Position numbers and translations under genes: made by a program. 52,103 nucleotides of DNA, from contig JAAZVP010000016.1 of NCBI GenBank assembly GCA_018623495.1, forward strand, positions 1 to 52,103, given 5' to 3'. This document shows, in pieces, positions 1-8,955 of the stretch. Source of the DNA: Halothiobacillus sp. (GTDB lineage Bacteria; Pseudomonadota; Gammaproteobacteria; JAAZVP01). The notes under the pieces were generated by a model that was not told where the DNA came from, searched no databases, and saw nothing but the letters and a program-made list of their open reading frames with translations. Position 1 is the first letter of the stretch, and every line of letters begins with the position of its first letter.

Positions 1-2
1 AC

Positions 3-635
3 GTCGCCGACCACGACCACCTGGGCGTGCCCGCCTGCCGCATCGTGGTCCCCGGCCTCTCCGAGGTCTACCCCGTGGACGACCTGTGGCTGGAGAACAC
101 CAACGCCGCCCGCCCCGTGCGCCGGGCCGTGGACCGCCTGGCGGAGCTGGACGCCGACGACTGCCGCGACCTGCTGGAAGCGATCGAGCACGCCGGCCTC
201 GACGACATGGCGCCGGTGGCCCGCACGCTGGGCTTCGCCGCCGACGCGGGCGAATGGGGCGCGCTGCACTTCGCCGAGTTCAACGCCCTGCTCGCGCTGG
301 CCGCCGGCGACCGCGAGGACGCCGCCGCCCGCCTGGACGTGGCCCTCGCCACCGGCCGCCTGGAAGGCGCGCGCCGGCGCCGCTTCCACGCCCTGCACAC
401 GCTGCTGGAGCTGGCCCTGCGGGGCGACGACCCGGCCGAGCTGGAGCCCGCGCTGCCGCGCCTGTTCGGCGAGGACGAGCTGGCCTGGGCGCGGGCCGTG
501 CTCGCCGGCGAGACCCGCTTCCCCGGGCTGGAGCACCCACCGGCGGAATGCGACCTGCACCGACGGATGCTGGACGCCCGCGCGCGGGCCCTGGCCGCCC
601 ACGAGGCCCGGCCCTCGGGTTCCCCGGGGGCATAA
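3..635 (+). CDS. ycaO: YcaO, C-terminal part (cut by window edge)
   Basis: The frame is open from base 3, so the gene begins left of the window; the internal GTG at 27 is probably not the start. The readable part matches the C-terminal region of E. coli YcaO as I remember it: DHxGVPACRIVVPGLSEVYP, then a DDLW segment and a helical tail rich in Ala and Leu. YcaO is the ATP-dependent protein that helps RimO to beta-methylthiolate ribosomal protein S12. The ATP-binding YcaO core lies outside the window, so activity cannot be judged. It ends 67 bases before the next gene, which has the same orientation. Confidence 0.85.
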   Translation, partial: VADHDHLGVPACRIVVPGLSEVYPVDDLWLENTNAARPVRRAVDRLAELDADDCRDLLEAIEHAGLDDMAPVARTLGFAADAGEWGALHFAEFNALLALAAGDREDAAARLDVALATGRLEGARRRRFHALHTLLELALRGDDPAELEPALPRLFGEDELAWARAVLAGETRFPGLEHPPAECDLHRRMLDARARALAAHEARPSGSPGA

Positions 636-702
636 CCCTGTCCGGAAGAGGGCATTTCTGCTAGGGTCGCCGAATCCGCTTTGGACACGGCGACAACACC
701 CG

Positions 703-3321
703 ATGTACCGACCCCGCACCCTGCGTGCCTTCATCCTCACCGCCGCCGCCGTGGCGGCCTGCGCCGGCCTCGCCGGGACCTATGCCGTGGTCTCGGCGGT
801 CTACAGCGACACGGTGCGCAAGGACGCCCACCGCGTCTCCGAGGCCATCGCCGGCCAGACCTTCTCCTCGATGTTCCAGGTGATGCGCCAGGGCTGGACC
901 CGCGAGGAACTCGAGGCGTTCGTCCAGGCCACCCAGGAGAGCTTCCGCGAGACCCCGTACTCCATCGACATCTACCGCGGCGAGAAGGTCGAGGCCCTCT
1001 ACGGCCCCATCGACCAGCCGGAGATAGACCGGCCGGTGCGCCTCGCCTTCGACACCGGCGAGCGCCGGCGGGTGGAATCGGACTCGCTGATCCGCCACGT
1101 CTATCCCCTCAAGGCCCGTAGCGAGTGCCTGCAGTGCCACGGCAACGCCACCGAGGGCGACGTGCTGGGGGTGATATCGGTGACCCAGGACATGGGCCCA
1201 CTGCTCTCCGAGGCCCGCAGCGACTTCCTCACCGCCGCACTCCTGCTCACGCCCGTGCCCATCGTCCTCGCGCTGCTGGTGGCGGGCTACATCCACCGGC
1301 GGGTCAACCGCTCCATGTCGCGGCTGCAGTCGAGCATCGAGCGGGTCAACCGGGTCTCCGACCTCAAGGACCTGGCGGTGCGCGACCTCGACCTCGGCTT
1401 CGAGGAGCTCAACGACATCCTCGCCCAGGTGGACAAGCTCGCCGACCGCCTGCGCGGCTTCGCCGTGGACAAGGACCTGCTGGAATTCGAGATCCGGCTG
1501 CTGGAACGCTTCGTGATCACCTCGGACGTGGTCCGCGACTGGCGCGAGTACGTCCGCCAGCTGCTGGGCGAGATCAACCAGGTGGTGGACACCTACACCA
1601 TGTTCTCCATCTTCAAGGTGGAAGAAGAGGTCTTCGACCTGGAGATCTTCTGGCGCGACCCGCCCACCGAGACCACCAAGAAGCTGCTGGAGGAAGAGGT
1701 CAGCAAGGCACTCGCGGGCCAGGCCACCTTCGCCGGCACCACCATCAGCCAGATCAACCACCACATCGCCAACAGCGGCGACGGCGTGCAGCTCGAACTC
1801 TCCCGCGAGGAACTGGAGGTGGCGACCAAGTCGCTGGTGGTGGAGTCGCCCAAGATCGGCGGCATCGTGGGCATCGGCGTGCAGGCCGACGTCTCCCGCG
1901 ATCCCGTGCGCCTGCTGGTGGTGGAGAGCGTGCTCTCCACCCTGCTCAACGTGGTGGGCTCGGTGAAGGCGATCTCCAAGTACACCCGCGACCTGGAGTA
2001 CTATGCCACCCGCGACCCGCTCACCAACCTCTACAACCAGCGCGTCTTCTGGGACCTGCTGGAATACGAGAAGGGCCGCTCGGAGCGCCACGGCCAAAAG
2101 TTCGCGCTGCTGATCATCGACCTCGACAACTTCAAGGCGGTCAACGACACCCATGGTCACGAGACCGGTGACCGCCTGCTCCAGGCCTTCTCCGCCGAGC
2201 TCGAGCACGCCCTGCGCAAGGGCGACGTGATCGCCCGCTACGGCGGCGACGAGTTCGTCGCCATCCTGCCCGACATCGACCAGGAGACCCCCTTCGAGGT
2301 CGCCAACCGCATCGTCGAGATGGCCAACCGGCCCCTGGTCGAGGCCGCCGACGGCACGCCGATCAAGGCCACGGTGTCCGTGGGCGTGGCGATCCACCCG
2401 CTGCACGCCACGGACATGAAGGACCTGTTCCTGTTCGCCGACAACATGATGTACAAGGCCAAGTCGGAGGGGAAGAACCGCATCGCCATCCCCTCCGAGG
2501 AGGATGTCATCGAGGCCTTCCGCCAGGTCAACCGGACCATGAGCCTGGTCAGCCAGGCCCTCGAGGAGCAGTGGGTCATCCCCTACTTCCAGCCCATCGC
2601 CCGGGCCGCCGACGGCGAGGTGCACGCCTTCGAGGTCCTCTCGCGCATCCGCCGCCCGGACGGACGCGTCATCGGCGCCGGCGAGTTCATCGAGACCGCC
2701 GAGCGCCTGGGCATCGTCCACGAGATGGACTTCGTGGTCATGCGCAAGGCCCTGGAATACGCCGCCGAGGTGGGTTTCACGGGCAAGTTCTTCGTCAACA
2801 TCTCGCCGCGGGCGCTGGTGCTCAAGGAATTCTTCCCGCGGGTCAAGCAGATGCTGCGCGACACCGGCTGCAAGCCCGAGCAGCTGGTCTTCGAGCTCAC
2901 CGAGCGGGAAACGGTCAAGAACCAGCAGATGCTGGAGAAGTTCGTCCGCCGCCTGAACATGGAGGGCTTCAAGTTCGCGGTGGACGACTTCGGCTCGGGC
3001 TTCTCCTCGTTCCACTACATCAAGCGCTTCCCCATCGACTACATCAAGCTCGAGGGCGACTTCGTGGTCAACATGACCAAGGACCCGCGCGACCGCGCCT
3101 TCATCCAGAGCACCACGCTACTCGCCCACAGCCTGAAGATCGCCACCGTGGCCGAGTTCGTGGAGAGCGAGGAGGTGCTGCGGGCGGTGGGCGAGAACGG
3201 CGTGGACTACGTCCAGGGCTTCCACCTGGGACGCCCGTCCGCCGACCTGCCGGCGTCCCACTGTGCCCCGACCACGCCGCCGCAGATCAGCGGGCGTGGA
3301 ACTGCTGACGAAAACGGATGA
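703..3321 (+). CDS. Haem-binding Tll0287-like sensor with GGDEF and EAL domains
   Basis: An 872-residue inner-membrane cyclic-di-GMP enzyme. A signal anchor (about 8-32) and a second membrane segment (about 176-198) bracket a periplasmic DUF3365/Tll0287-like domain with the haem-c motif ECLQCHGN (C142, C145, H146). A roughly 230-residue cytoplasmic linker of unknown fold follows. The GGDEF motif is intact (514-518) and preceded by RKGD, an RxxD product-inhibition site. The EAL domain has EVL instead of EAL (644-646) but keeps the metal-binding Glu, ELTE, DDFG, the DYIK lysine and QGF, so phosphodiesterase activity is possible. Periplasmic haem redox state or ligand binding probably tunes cyclic-di-GMP; that is inference. 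The 3' end overlaps the convergent DUF4426 gene by 35 bases. Confidence 0.9.
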   Translation: MYRPRTLRAFILTAAAVAACAGLAGTYAVVSAVYSDTVRKDAHRVSEAIAGQTFSSMFQVMRQGWTREELEAFVQATQESFRETPYSIDIYRGEKVEALYGPIDQPEIDRPVRLAFDTGERRRVESDSLIRHVYPLKARSECLQCHGNATEGDVLGVISVTQDMGPLLSEARSDFLTAALLLTPVPIVLALLVAGYIHRRVNRSMSRLQSSIERVNRVSDLKDLAVRDLDLGFEELNDILAQVDKLADRLRGFAVDKDLLEFEIRLLERFVITSDVVRDWREYVRQLLGEINQVVDTYTMFSIFKVEEEVFDLEIFWRDPPTETTKKLLEEEVSKALAGQATFAGTTISQINHHIANSGDGVQLELSREELEVATKSLVVESPKIGGIVGIGVQADVSRDPVRLLVVESVLSTLLNVVGSVKAISKYTRDLEYYATRDPLTNLYNQRVFWDLLEYEKGRSERHGQKFALLIIDLDNFKAVNDTHGHETGDRLLQAFSAELEHALRKGDVIARYGGDEFVAILPDIDQETPFEVANRIVEMANRPLVEAADGTPIKATVSVGVAIHPLHATDMKDLFLFADNMMYKAKSEGKNRIAIPSEEDVIEAFRQVNRTMSLVSQALEEQWVIPYFQPIARAADGEVHAFEVLSRIRRPDGRVIGAGEFIETAERLGIVHEMDFVVMRKALEYAAEVGFTGKFFVNISPRALVLKEFFPRVKQMLRDTGCKPEQLVFELTERETVKNQQMLEKFVRRLNMEGFKFAVDDFGSGFSSFHYIKRFPIDYIKLEGDFVVNMTKDPRDRAFIQSTTLLAHSLKIATVAEFVESEEVLRAVGENGVDYVQGFHLGRPSADLPASHCAPTTPPQISGRGTADENG

Positions 3322-3730
3322 CCGCCTCGCCGGCACCGGGTGGGGTCACCCGCAGGGTGAAGTCCAGGGTCTCCCCGTCGACGAAGCGAAACTCCGCGAT
3401 GTGGTAGATCGCCTCGCGGTCGCGCACCTCGCGGACCGTGAAGTTCTTCAGCTGGCCGGTGAGGTTGACGGCGTGCCCCTCCACCTCGGCGGGCACCGAG
3501 ACGAGCTCGGCGCCCTCGCCCTGGCTCTCGAGCACGCTCACGGTGAGCACGCCGCGGTTGCCGCTGCGCCGGATCTGGTAGAGCTTGGCCATTTCCGGTG
3601 ACAGGAAGGTGCTGGGAAAGGCGTTGTAGTGGATCTGGTAGTCGCCGAGGTTCTGGTACTTGGCGGCCACCGCGGGCCCCTGGAAGAGCGCCAGAAACAG
3701 TGCCACGGAAAGCGTCAGCAAGACTCGCAT
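3287..3730 (-). CDS. DUF4426 secreted protein
   Basis: A 147-residue protein with a cleavable signal peptide (hydrophobic 3-20, likely cut after AVA). The mature part begins YQNLGDYQIHYNAFPSTFL, the typical opening of DUF4426, a small beta-rich periplasmic family of unknown function in gammaproteobacteria. Length and architecture fit the family. It is convergent with, and overlaps by 35 bases, the haem-sensing cyclic-di-GMP gene. There is no obvious operon partner: about 140 bases separate its start from the end of the leftward ybbP-like gene upstream. No catalytic motif is visible. Confidence 0.8.
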   Translation of the reverse strand: MRVLLTLSVALFLALFQGPAVAAKYQNLGDYQIHYNAFPSTFLSPEMAKLYQIRRSGNRGVLTVSVLESQGEGAELVSVPAEVEGHAVNLTGQLKNFTVREVRDREAIYHIAEFRFVDGETLDFTLRVTPPGAGEAVIRFRQQFHAR

Positions 3731-3869
3731 CGGGACCCCTCCTGTTTGCCGGGTTCGTGCCTCGAGTCTAGCGGCTCGCCGGGCGAGCTGCGTCCCCCGG
3801 AGGGAGCCGGCCCGCGCACCGCCACCACCGCCGCGGCGAACCGGCGGGCGAGCCGGGCCATCGCGGCGC

Positions 3870-6359
3870 TCAGGCCGCGCGCATCAGCAGGATCGGCGAG
3901 CGCCGCAGCACGGTGCGTGCCGCCGCCACCCCGGCCAGGGCGAACAGCCCGGCCACCAGCGGCGGCACCCCCAGCCAGACCCACCCGCTGAGCGCGAGCT
4001 CCAGCTCGAAGACCGCCGCCGCCAGCCAGTGACCGATCGCCAGCGCCGCGAGGCTGGCGAAGCCGCCCGCCAGCAGCCCCACCAGCCCGAACTCGGTGAC
4101 GAACGCCCACTGGATCTGGCGGCGCCGCCCGCCCAGCGCCCGGATCACCGCCGCGTCGCGGATGCGCTCGGCGAGCGTGGCCCGGAAGGCGGCGTGGAAC
4201 ACCAGCACCGCCGCGGCCAGCGAGAACAGGAACACGTAGCGGACCGCCAGGCTGGCACGCTCGATCACCCGCCGCACCTCGCCGATCAGCGACTCGATGT
4301 CGATCACCGTCAACGCAGGAAAGCGGTCCACCAGCCGGCCCAGCACCGCCCCGCGGTCCTCCGGCAGGTGGAAGCTGGTGACGTACTGGCGTGGCAGCCC
4401 GTCCAGCACCCCCGGCGGGAAGACCACGAAGAAATTGGGCCGGAAGCTGTCCCAGGCCACGCTGCGCAGGTTGTCCACCTCGGCCACCAGCTCGCGGCCG
4501 GCGACGTCGAAGCGCAGCCGGTCACCGATCCCGATCCCCAGGGACTCGGCGAAGTCCGCCTCCACCGACATCAGCGGCCGGCCATGGTCACCCGGCGACC
4601 ACCAGGCCCCCTCCACCACCGCGTTGCCCGCCTGCAGGGCGGCCGACTCGGTGAGGTTGAAGGTCCGCGTGGCGAAGCGCTGGCCGCGGTCGGTCGCGAA
4701 CGCGATCTTGCCCACCGGCCGCTCGCCGATGGCCTCCAGCCGCGCGCGGATCATGGGGTAGACGCCGGCCGGCTCGAGCCCCTCCCCGCGCAGGAACGCG
4801 GCCACCGCCGTCTCCTGCCCCGGCTGGATGTTGATCAGGAACTGGTTGGGCGCATCCGCGGGTACCTGGGCCTCCCAGGCCTCCATCAGCGCCCCGCGCA
4901 CCTGGCCCAGCAGCAGCAACGCGGCGATGCCCAGGGTAAAGGCGGTCACCTGCAATGCCGCCATGCCCGGCCGCCGGAACAGGTTGGCCAGGCCCAGCCG
5001 CCAGCCGGCCCCGCCGCTGAGCCCGCCGCGACCCAGCCCCAGCAGCAGCCGGGTGAGCAGGGCCACCAGCCCGCCGCCCACCAGCAGCCCGCCGGCGAAT
5101 CCCAGCCCCAGGGTCCAGTCGCCGGCCTGGTGGAGGATCAGGGCCAGGCCGGCGCCCAGTCCCGGCAGCCAGCCGATCGCCCGGCGCAGGGGCCGCCCGG
5201 AGAGCCCGCCGCGAAAGACCCGCATCGGCGGGACCGCCGCCACCCCGGCCAGCTGCGGCAGGGCGAAACCCAGGATCCCCAGGCCGGCGACCACGACCCC
5301 CACCCCGGCCGTCAGCGGCGAGGTGGCCGGCAGCTCCAGGGCGAGGAAGTCGCCCAGCAGCGCCCCCAGCCCGGCCTGCGCCAGCACGCCCGCCAGCGCC
5401 CCCAGCAGCCCGCCCAGCAGGGCCAGCGCCGCCAGCCCGGCGTAGAGATAGGCCCGCATCGCCGCCCCGGAGGCCCCCAGGCTGCGCATCAGCGCCGCGC
5501 CATCGAGGGCCCGCCCGCGATAGGCCTGGGTGGCCAGGGCGATGGCGGCGAAGGCCACCAGCACGGCCACGGCCGCCGCCATGCCCAGGAAACGGTCGGC
5601 CCGGTCGATGGCCGAGCGCATCTCGGGCCCCACGTCGTCGCCGCCGCGCAACGACTGGTTCGCCTCCAGGCGGGGCTCGACCCAGGCGCGGAATTCGGCC
5701 ACCGCGGCCGCCTCGCCGGCCACCAGCAGGGCGTGGGTGACCCGGCTGGCGGGGGTGACCAGCCCCGTGGCCGCCAGGTCGCCGGCGTTGATCATCAGCG
5801 TGGGCGCGGGCCGGAACAGGGCCCCGGCCACGTCGGGCTCGCGCACCAGGCGGGCGGTCAGCTCCAGCTCCGCGGAACCCAGCCCGAGGGTCCGCCCCGG
5901 CTCCAGGCCCCAGGCATCGAACATTCGCCCCGCACCCCAGGCCGTGCCCGGCCCGGGGCCGCGGGCCCGGCTGCGCTCGGTGCCGTCGTCGATCACCAGG
6001 CGGCCACGCAGGGGGTAGGCACCATCCACGGCCTTGACGCGCACCAGCCGCGGGCGTTCGCCCGGCGTGATGACGCTGGGAAAGCGCGTCACCCGGGCGG
6101 TCTCCAGGCCCAGTGCCCGGGCCTGCTGGATCCAGGCCGGCGGGGGTTCGGTGGGGCCGGAGAGGCGCAGGTCGGCCCCCAGCAGCTCGGTGGCCTGCTG
6201 GGCCATGGCCCGTTCCACCCGGTCGGTGAGCATGGCCACCGCCGATACCGCGGCACTGGCGAGCGCCGCCGCCAGCACCACGGTGCGCAGCTGCCCCCGC
6301 CGGGCCTCGGCGAGGAAATGGCGCAACCCCAGCCGGGCGGCCTGGATCAACCGGCGCAC
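3870..6359 (-). CDS. ybbP: FtsX-like ABC transporter permease, YbbP family
   Basis: An 829-residue permease, close to E. coli YbbP (about 800). It has an N-terminal membrane helix, a large periplasmic domain, a first FtsX bundle (about 245-350), further helices and a second periplasmic domain, then a C-terminal FtsX bundle ending RSPILLMRAA. The start is GTG and lies 13 bases inside the end of the ATPase gene, so the two are translationally coupled. With YbbA it should form an inner-membrane type VII (MacB-like) ABC system that probably handles envelope lipids or lipoproteins; the substrate is unknown. The pairing with divergent tesA is the conserved enterobacterial arrangement. Confidence 0.88.
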   Translation of the reverse strand: MRRLIQAARLGLRHFLAEARRGQLRTVVLAAALASAAVSAVAMLTDRVERAMAQQATELLGADLRLSGPTEPPPAWIQQARALGLETARVTRFPSVITPGERPRLVRVKAVDGAYPLRGRLVIDDGTERSRARGPGPGTAWGAGRMFDAWGLEPGRTLGLGSAELELTARLVREPDVAGALFRPAPTLMINAGDLAATGLVTPASRVTHALLVAGEAAAVAEFRAWVEPRLEANQSLRGGDDVGPEMRSAIDRADRFLGMAAAVAVLVAFAAIALATQAYRGRALDGAALMRSLGASGAAMRAYLYAGLAALALLGGLLGALAGVLAQAGLGALLGDFLALELPATSPLTAGVGVVVAGLGILGFALPQLAGVAAVPPMRVFRGGLSGRPLRRAIGWLPGLGAGLALILHQAGDWTLGLGFAGGLLVGGGLVALLTRLLLGLGRGGLSGGAGWRLGLANLFRRPGMAALQVTAFTLGIAALLLLGQVRGALMEAWEAQVPADAPNQFLINIQPGQETAVAAFLRGEGLEPAGVYPMIRARLEAIGERPVGKIAFATDRGQRFATRTFNLTESAALQAGNAVVEGAWWSPGDHGRPLMSVEADFAESLGIGIGDRLRFDVAGRELVAEVDNLRSVAWDSFRPNFFVVFPPGVLDGLPRQYVTSFHLPEDRGAVLGRLVDRFPALTVIDIESLIGEVRRVIERASLAVRYVFLFSLAAAVLVFHAAFRATLAERIRDAAVIRALGGRRRQIQWAFVTEFGLVGLLAGGFASLAALAIGHWLAAAVFELELALSGWVWLGVPPLVAGLFALAGVAAARTVLRRSPILLMRAA

Positions 6360-7036
6360 AGGCGCCCCTCCCGCAGCCGGTAGACGCGGTCGCAGCGGTC
6401 GGCCACCGCCCGGTCGTGGGTCACCATCACCAGCGAGCTGCCCTCGCGGTCGCGCAGGTCAAAGAGCAGGTCGGTCACCCGCTCGCCGGTGGCCGGGTCG
6501 AGGTTGCCGGTCGGCTCGTCGGCGAACAGGACCGCCGGCGAGACGGCGAAGGCGCGGGCCACCGCCACGCGCTGCTGCTCGCCGCCGGAGAGCTGCCCGG
6601 GAAGGTGGCGCAGGCGGGCCTCCAGGCCCACCGCGGCGAGCACCGCCCGGCCCCGCCGGCGGGCGCTCGCCGCCGACCAGCCGGCCAACTCCAGCGGCAG
6701 GCAGACGTTGTCCAGCGCGGTGAGGGCCGGCAGCAGCTGGAAGGCCTGGAAGACGAAACCCACCCGGCCGGCGCGCACCGCCGCGCGGCCGTCCTCGTCG
6801 AGCGTGTCGAGGCGCGTCCCGAGCAGGCGGATGGCACCGCCATCGGGCCGGTCGAGACCGGCGAGCTGGCCCAGCAGGGTGGACTTGCCCGAGCCCGAGG
6901 GTCCGAGGATGGCCACCGCCTCGCCGGCGGCCACGCTCAGCTCCACGTCGACGAGGACCTCCACCGGCCCTTCCGGCCCGTCGAAGCGATGTTTAACATG
7001 GGTGGCCTCCACCACCGGGGAACCCGTTGCCGCCAT
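6347..7036 (-). CDS. ybbA: ABC transporter ATPase, YbbA family
   Basis: A 229-residue ATPase of the LolD/MacB type. Visible motifs are Walker A (GPSGSGKST), the Q-loop (FVFQAFQLLPALTALDNV), the signature LSGGEQQRVAVARA, Walker B with FADEPTGNLD, and a VMVTHD switch. I start it at the ATG at 7036 because the protein then begins directly with the ABC core (MAATGSPVVEATHV) and matches the family length of about 228; a longer open frame upstream runs antisense through tesA. Its start codon overlaps that of tesA on the other strand within a CATG. It feeds the YbbP-like permease downstream. Confidence 0.92.
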   Translation of the reverse strand: MAATGSPVVEATHVKHRFDGPEGPVEVLVDVELSVAAGEAVAILGPSGSGKSTLLGQLAGLDRPDGGAIRLLGTRLDTLDEDGRAAVRAGRVGFVFQAFQLLPALTALDNVCLPLELAGWSAASARRRGRAVLAAVGLEARLRHLPGQLSGGEQQRVAVARAFAVSPAVLFADEPTGNLDPATGERVTDLLFDLRDREGSSLVMVTHDRAVADRCDRVYRLREGRLCAG

Positions 7037-7646
7037 GCTGGGACGACTCCTGATCGTGTTGTTGTTCGTGGTCTTCGCCGCGCCGGTCCAGGCCGAGCGC
7101 ATGCTGGTGCTGGGCGATTCGCTCAGCGCCGCCCACGACATCCCCCGCGAGCAGGGCTGGGTGAACCTGCTGCGCGAGCGCCTGGGGCCGGAGCACACGG
7201 TGATCAACGCCAGCATCAGCGGCGAGACCACCGCCGGCGGCCTGGCCCGCCTGCCCGCCCTGCTCGAACGCACCCGGCCCGACATCGCCATCGTCGCCCT
7301 GGGGGCCAACGACGGCCTGCGCGGCCTGCCCCTCTCCCGAATGGAGTCCAACCTGGTGCAACTGGTTCAACGGTTGCAGGCCGTCGGTACCCGCGTGATC
7401 GTCGTGGGCATGCATCTGCCGCCCAACTACGGGCCGGCCTATACCCGCCGGTTTCACGCGGCCTTTCGCCGGGTGGCCGAGACCACCGGCGCCGCGCTGC
7501 TGCCGTTTCTCCTCGAGGGCATCGCCACGGACCGCGAGCTGATGCAGGCCGACGGCCTCCACCCCACCGCCGCCGCCCAGCCCCGCATCCTCGACAATCT
7601 CTGGCCGGTACTCGAACCGCTGATCGAGGCGGGGGATGCAGCCTGA
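7035..7646 (+). CDS. tesA: Periplasmic acyl-CoA thioesterase/arylesterase TesA (SGNH hydrolase)
   Basis: A 203-residue secreted SGNH/GDSL esterase. A signal peptide (1-20, ending APVQA) precedes the GDSL block LVLGDSLSA with nucleophile S29. Block III is LGANDG and block V supplies D173 and H176 (DGLHPT), so the catalytic set is complete. The family hydrolyses acyl thioesters and esters in the periplasm (E. coli TesA is thioesterase I/protease I/lysophospholipase L1). Its ATG overlaps the start of the divergent ybbA, so both promoters must lie inside the opposing coding sequences. A long upstream extension of this frame is only antisense to ybbA. Confidence 0.93.
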   Translation: MLGRLLIVLLFVVFAAPVQAERMLVLGDSLSAAHDIPREQGWVNLLRERLGPEHTVINASISGETTAGGLARLPALLERTRPDIAIVALGANDGLRGLPLSRMESNLVQLVQRLQAVGTRVIVVGMHLPPNYGPAYTRRFHAAFRRVAETTGAALLPFLLEGIATDRELMQADGLHPTAAAQPRILDNLWPVLEPLIEAGDAA

Positions 7647-7719
7647 ACTTTGACGTGATCAAATTGCCTTATTGCTCCGTCGCCACGGCATCCGAGCCAT
7701 AACAACAAACGGGCCCGCA

Positions 7720-8955
7720 ATGCGCATCCGCCGAAAACTGATCCTGCCTCCCCTGATCCTCGCCCTGGGCGTGGGCGCCTTCGCCTGGCTCCAGTCCACC
7801 CGTGACAGCCAGCCGCCGGCCCAGCCCAGCGAACGGGTCTGGCGGGTGGAGACGGTGACCGTCGAACCGCGCGATCTCGCGCCCACCCTGGAGCTCCACG
7901 GCACCGTGGAGGCCCCGGACCAGATGGCGGCGTCGGCCCCGGCCGGCGGTCGCGTCGCCGAGGTCAGGGTCCGCGAGGGCATGCGCGTCGAGCCCGGCCA
8001 GCTGCTGGTGGCCATGGATCCGGCAGATTTCACACCCCGGGTGCGCCAGGCCGAGGCCGATGTCGCCGACCTCGAGGCCCAGCTGAAGAGCGCCCGCATC
8101 CAGTATCGCACCGACCGGCAGATCCTGGAGAAGGAAAAGCGCCTGCTGGAGCTGGCCCGCTCCGCGTTCGAGCGCGAGCGGAGCCTGCTGGATCGCGACC
8201 TGGGCTCGCAATCCGCGGTGGACCAGGCACGCGAGGCCCTGGTGCGCCAGGAACGCACGGTGGCCCAGAGCGAGGCCACCATCGCCACCTACCCCAGCCG
8301 CATCCGCCAGCTGGAGGCCCGGCTGGAACGGGCGCGAGCCCAGCTCGCCGAGGCCCGGCGCGACCTGGAACGCTCGCGGGTGGAGGCCCCCTTTGCGGGC
8401 TTCGTCAGCGCCGTGGAGGTGGCCGCCGGCGACCAGGTGCAGGCCAACACCACCCTGGTGTCGGTCTACCCTGCCACCGGCCTGGAGGTCCGCGCCCTGG
8501 TCCCCGCCCCCTACCAGGCGGAAGTGGAATCGGCGGTGGCCGCGGGTCGGCCGATGCACGCCCGGGCGAGTATCGGCGGGCGGACCGTCGAGCTGCCCCT
8601 CGAGCGGCTCGCGGCGCGATCCGACCCCGCCGGCGTCGACGCCTTCTTCGCCATACCGGCGAGCGCGCCCCGCATCCGGCCCGGCGCACTGCTCCCCCTG
8701 CGCCTGGTGCGCCCGGCGCGGGAGGGGGCCATCGCCCTCCCCTACGAGGCCCTCTACGGCTCCGACCGCGTCTACCGCGTGGTCGACCAGCGCATGCAGG
8801 CGGTCACGGTGGAACGCCTGGGCGAGCGCCAGCGCGCCGACGGCGAGCCCCAGCTGCTGGTGGCCAGCGACGAACTGGCGGCCGGTGACCGGGTCGTGGC
8901 CACCCACCTGCCCAACGCGGTCAACGGCCTGCGAGTCGAGGTGGTCGAGCGATGA
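7720..8955 (+). CDS. RND efflux periplasmic adaptor (membrane fusion protein)
   Basis: A 411-residue HlyD/AcrA-type adaptor. An N-terminal anchor (about 4-22) is followed by a lipoyl half-motif (GRVAEVRVREGMRVEPGQLL), a long coiled-coil hairpin rich in Arg, Glu and Ala (about 100-205), the second lipoyl half (VEAPFAGFVSAVEVAAGDQV) and a beta-barrel. I chose the ATG at 7720 because the hydrophobic anchor follows at once; a frame from 7672 adds 16 non-membrane residues. The stop overlaps the RND pump gene by four bases (ATGA). It should bridge the pump to an outer-membrane channel, which is not encoded here and is probably TolC-like. Substrate unknown. Confidence 0.9.
   Translation: MRIRRKLILPPLILALGVGAFAWLQSTRDSQPPAQPSERVWRVETVTVEPRDLAPTLELHGTVEAPDQMAASAPAGGRVAEVRVREGMRVEPGQLLVAMDPADFTPRVRQAEADVADLEAQLKSARIQYRTDRQILEKEKRLLELARSAFERERSLLDRDLGSQSAVDQAREALVRQERTVAQSEATIATYPSRIRQLEARLERARAQLAEARRDLERSRVEAPFAGFVSAVEVAAGDQVQANTTLVSVYPATGLEVRALVPAPYQAEVESAVAAGRPMHARASIGGRTVELPLERLAARSDPAGVDAFFAIPASAPRIRPGALLPLRLVRPAREGAIALPYEALYGSDRVYRVVDQRMQAVTVERLGERQRADGEPQLLVASDELAAGDRVVATHLPNAVNGLRVEVVER

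Noticed and set aside
650-672. Sigma-28 promoter before the haem GGDEF/EAL gene (GCCGAATC at the -10 position)
   Set aside because: The -35 matches poorly (GGCATTT region), and only part of the -10 fits.
661-3015. 784-residue minus-strand open frame opposite the haem GGDEF/EAL gene
   Set aside because: It is antisense to a protein with clear domains. The translation is His-, Asp- and Val-rich with no known motif, a usual shadow in GC-rich DNA.
703-3321. EAL domain inactive because the motif is EVL
   Set aside because: The metal-binding Glu is kept and the other catalytic motifs are intact, so loss of activity cannot be claimed.
3660-6383. 907-residue plus-strand open frame opposite the ybbP-like permease
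   Set aside because: Low-complexity Gln/Pro/Arg/Gly translation, antisense to a permease with correct family length and motifs.
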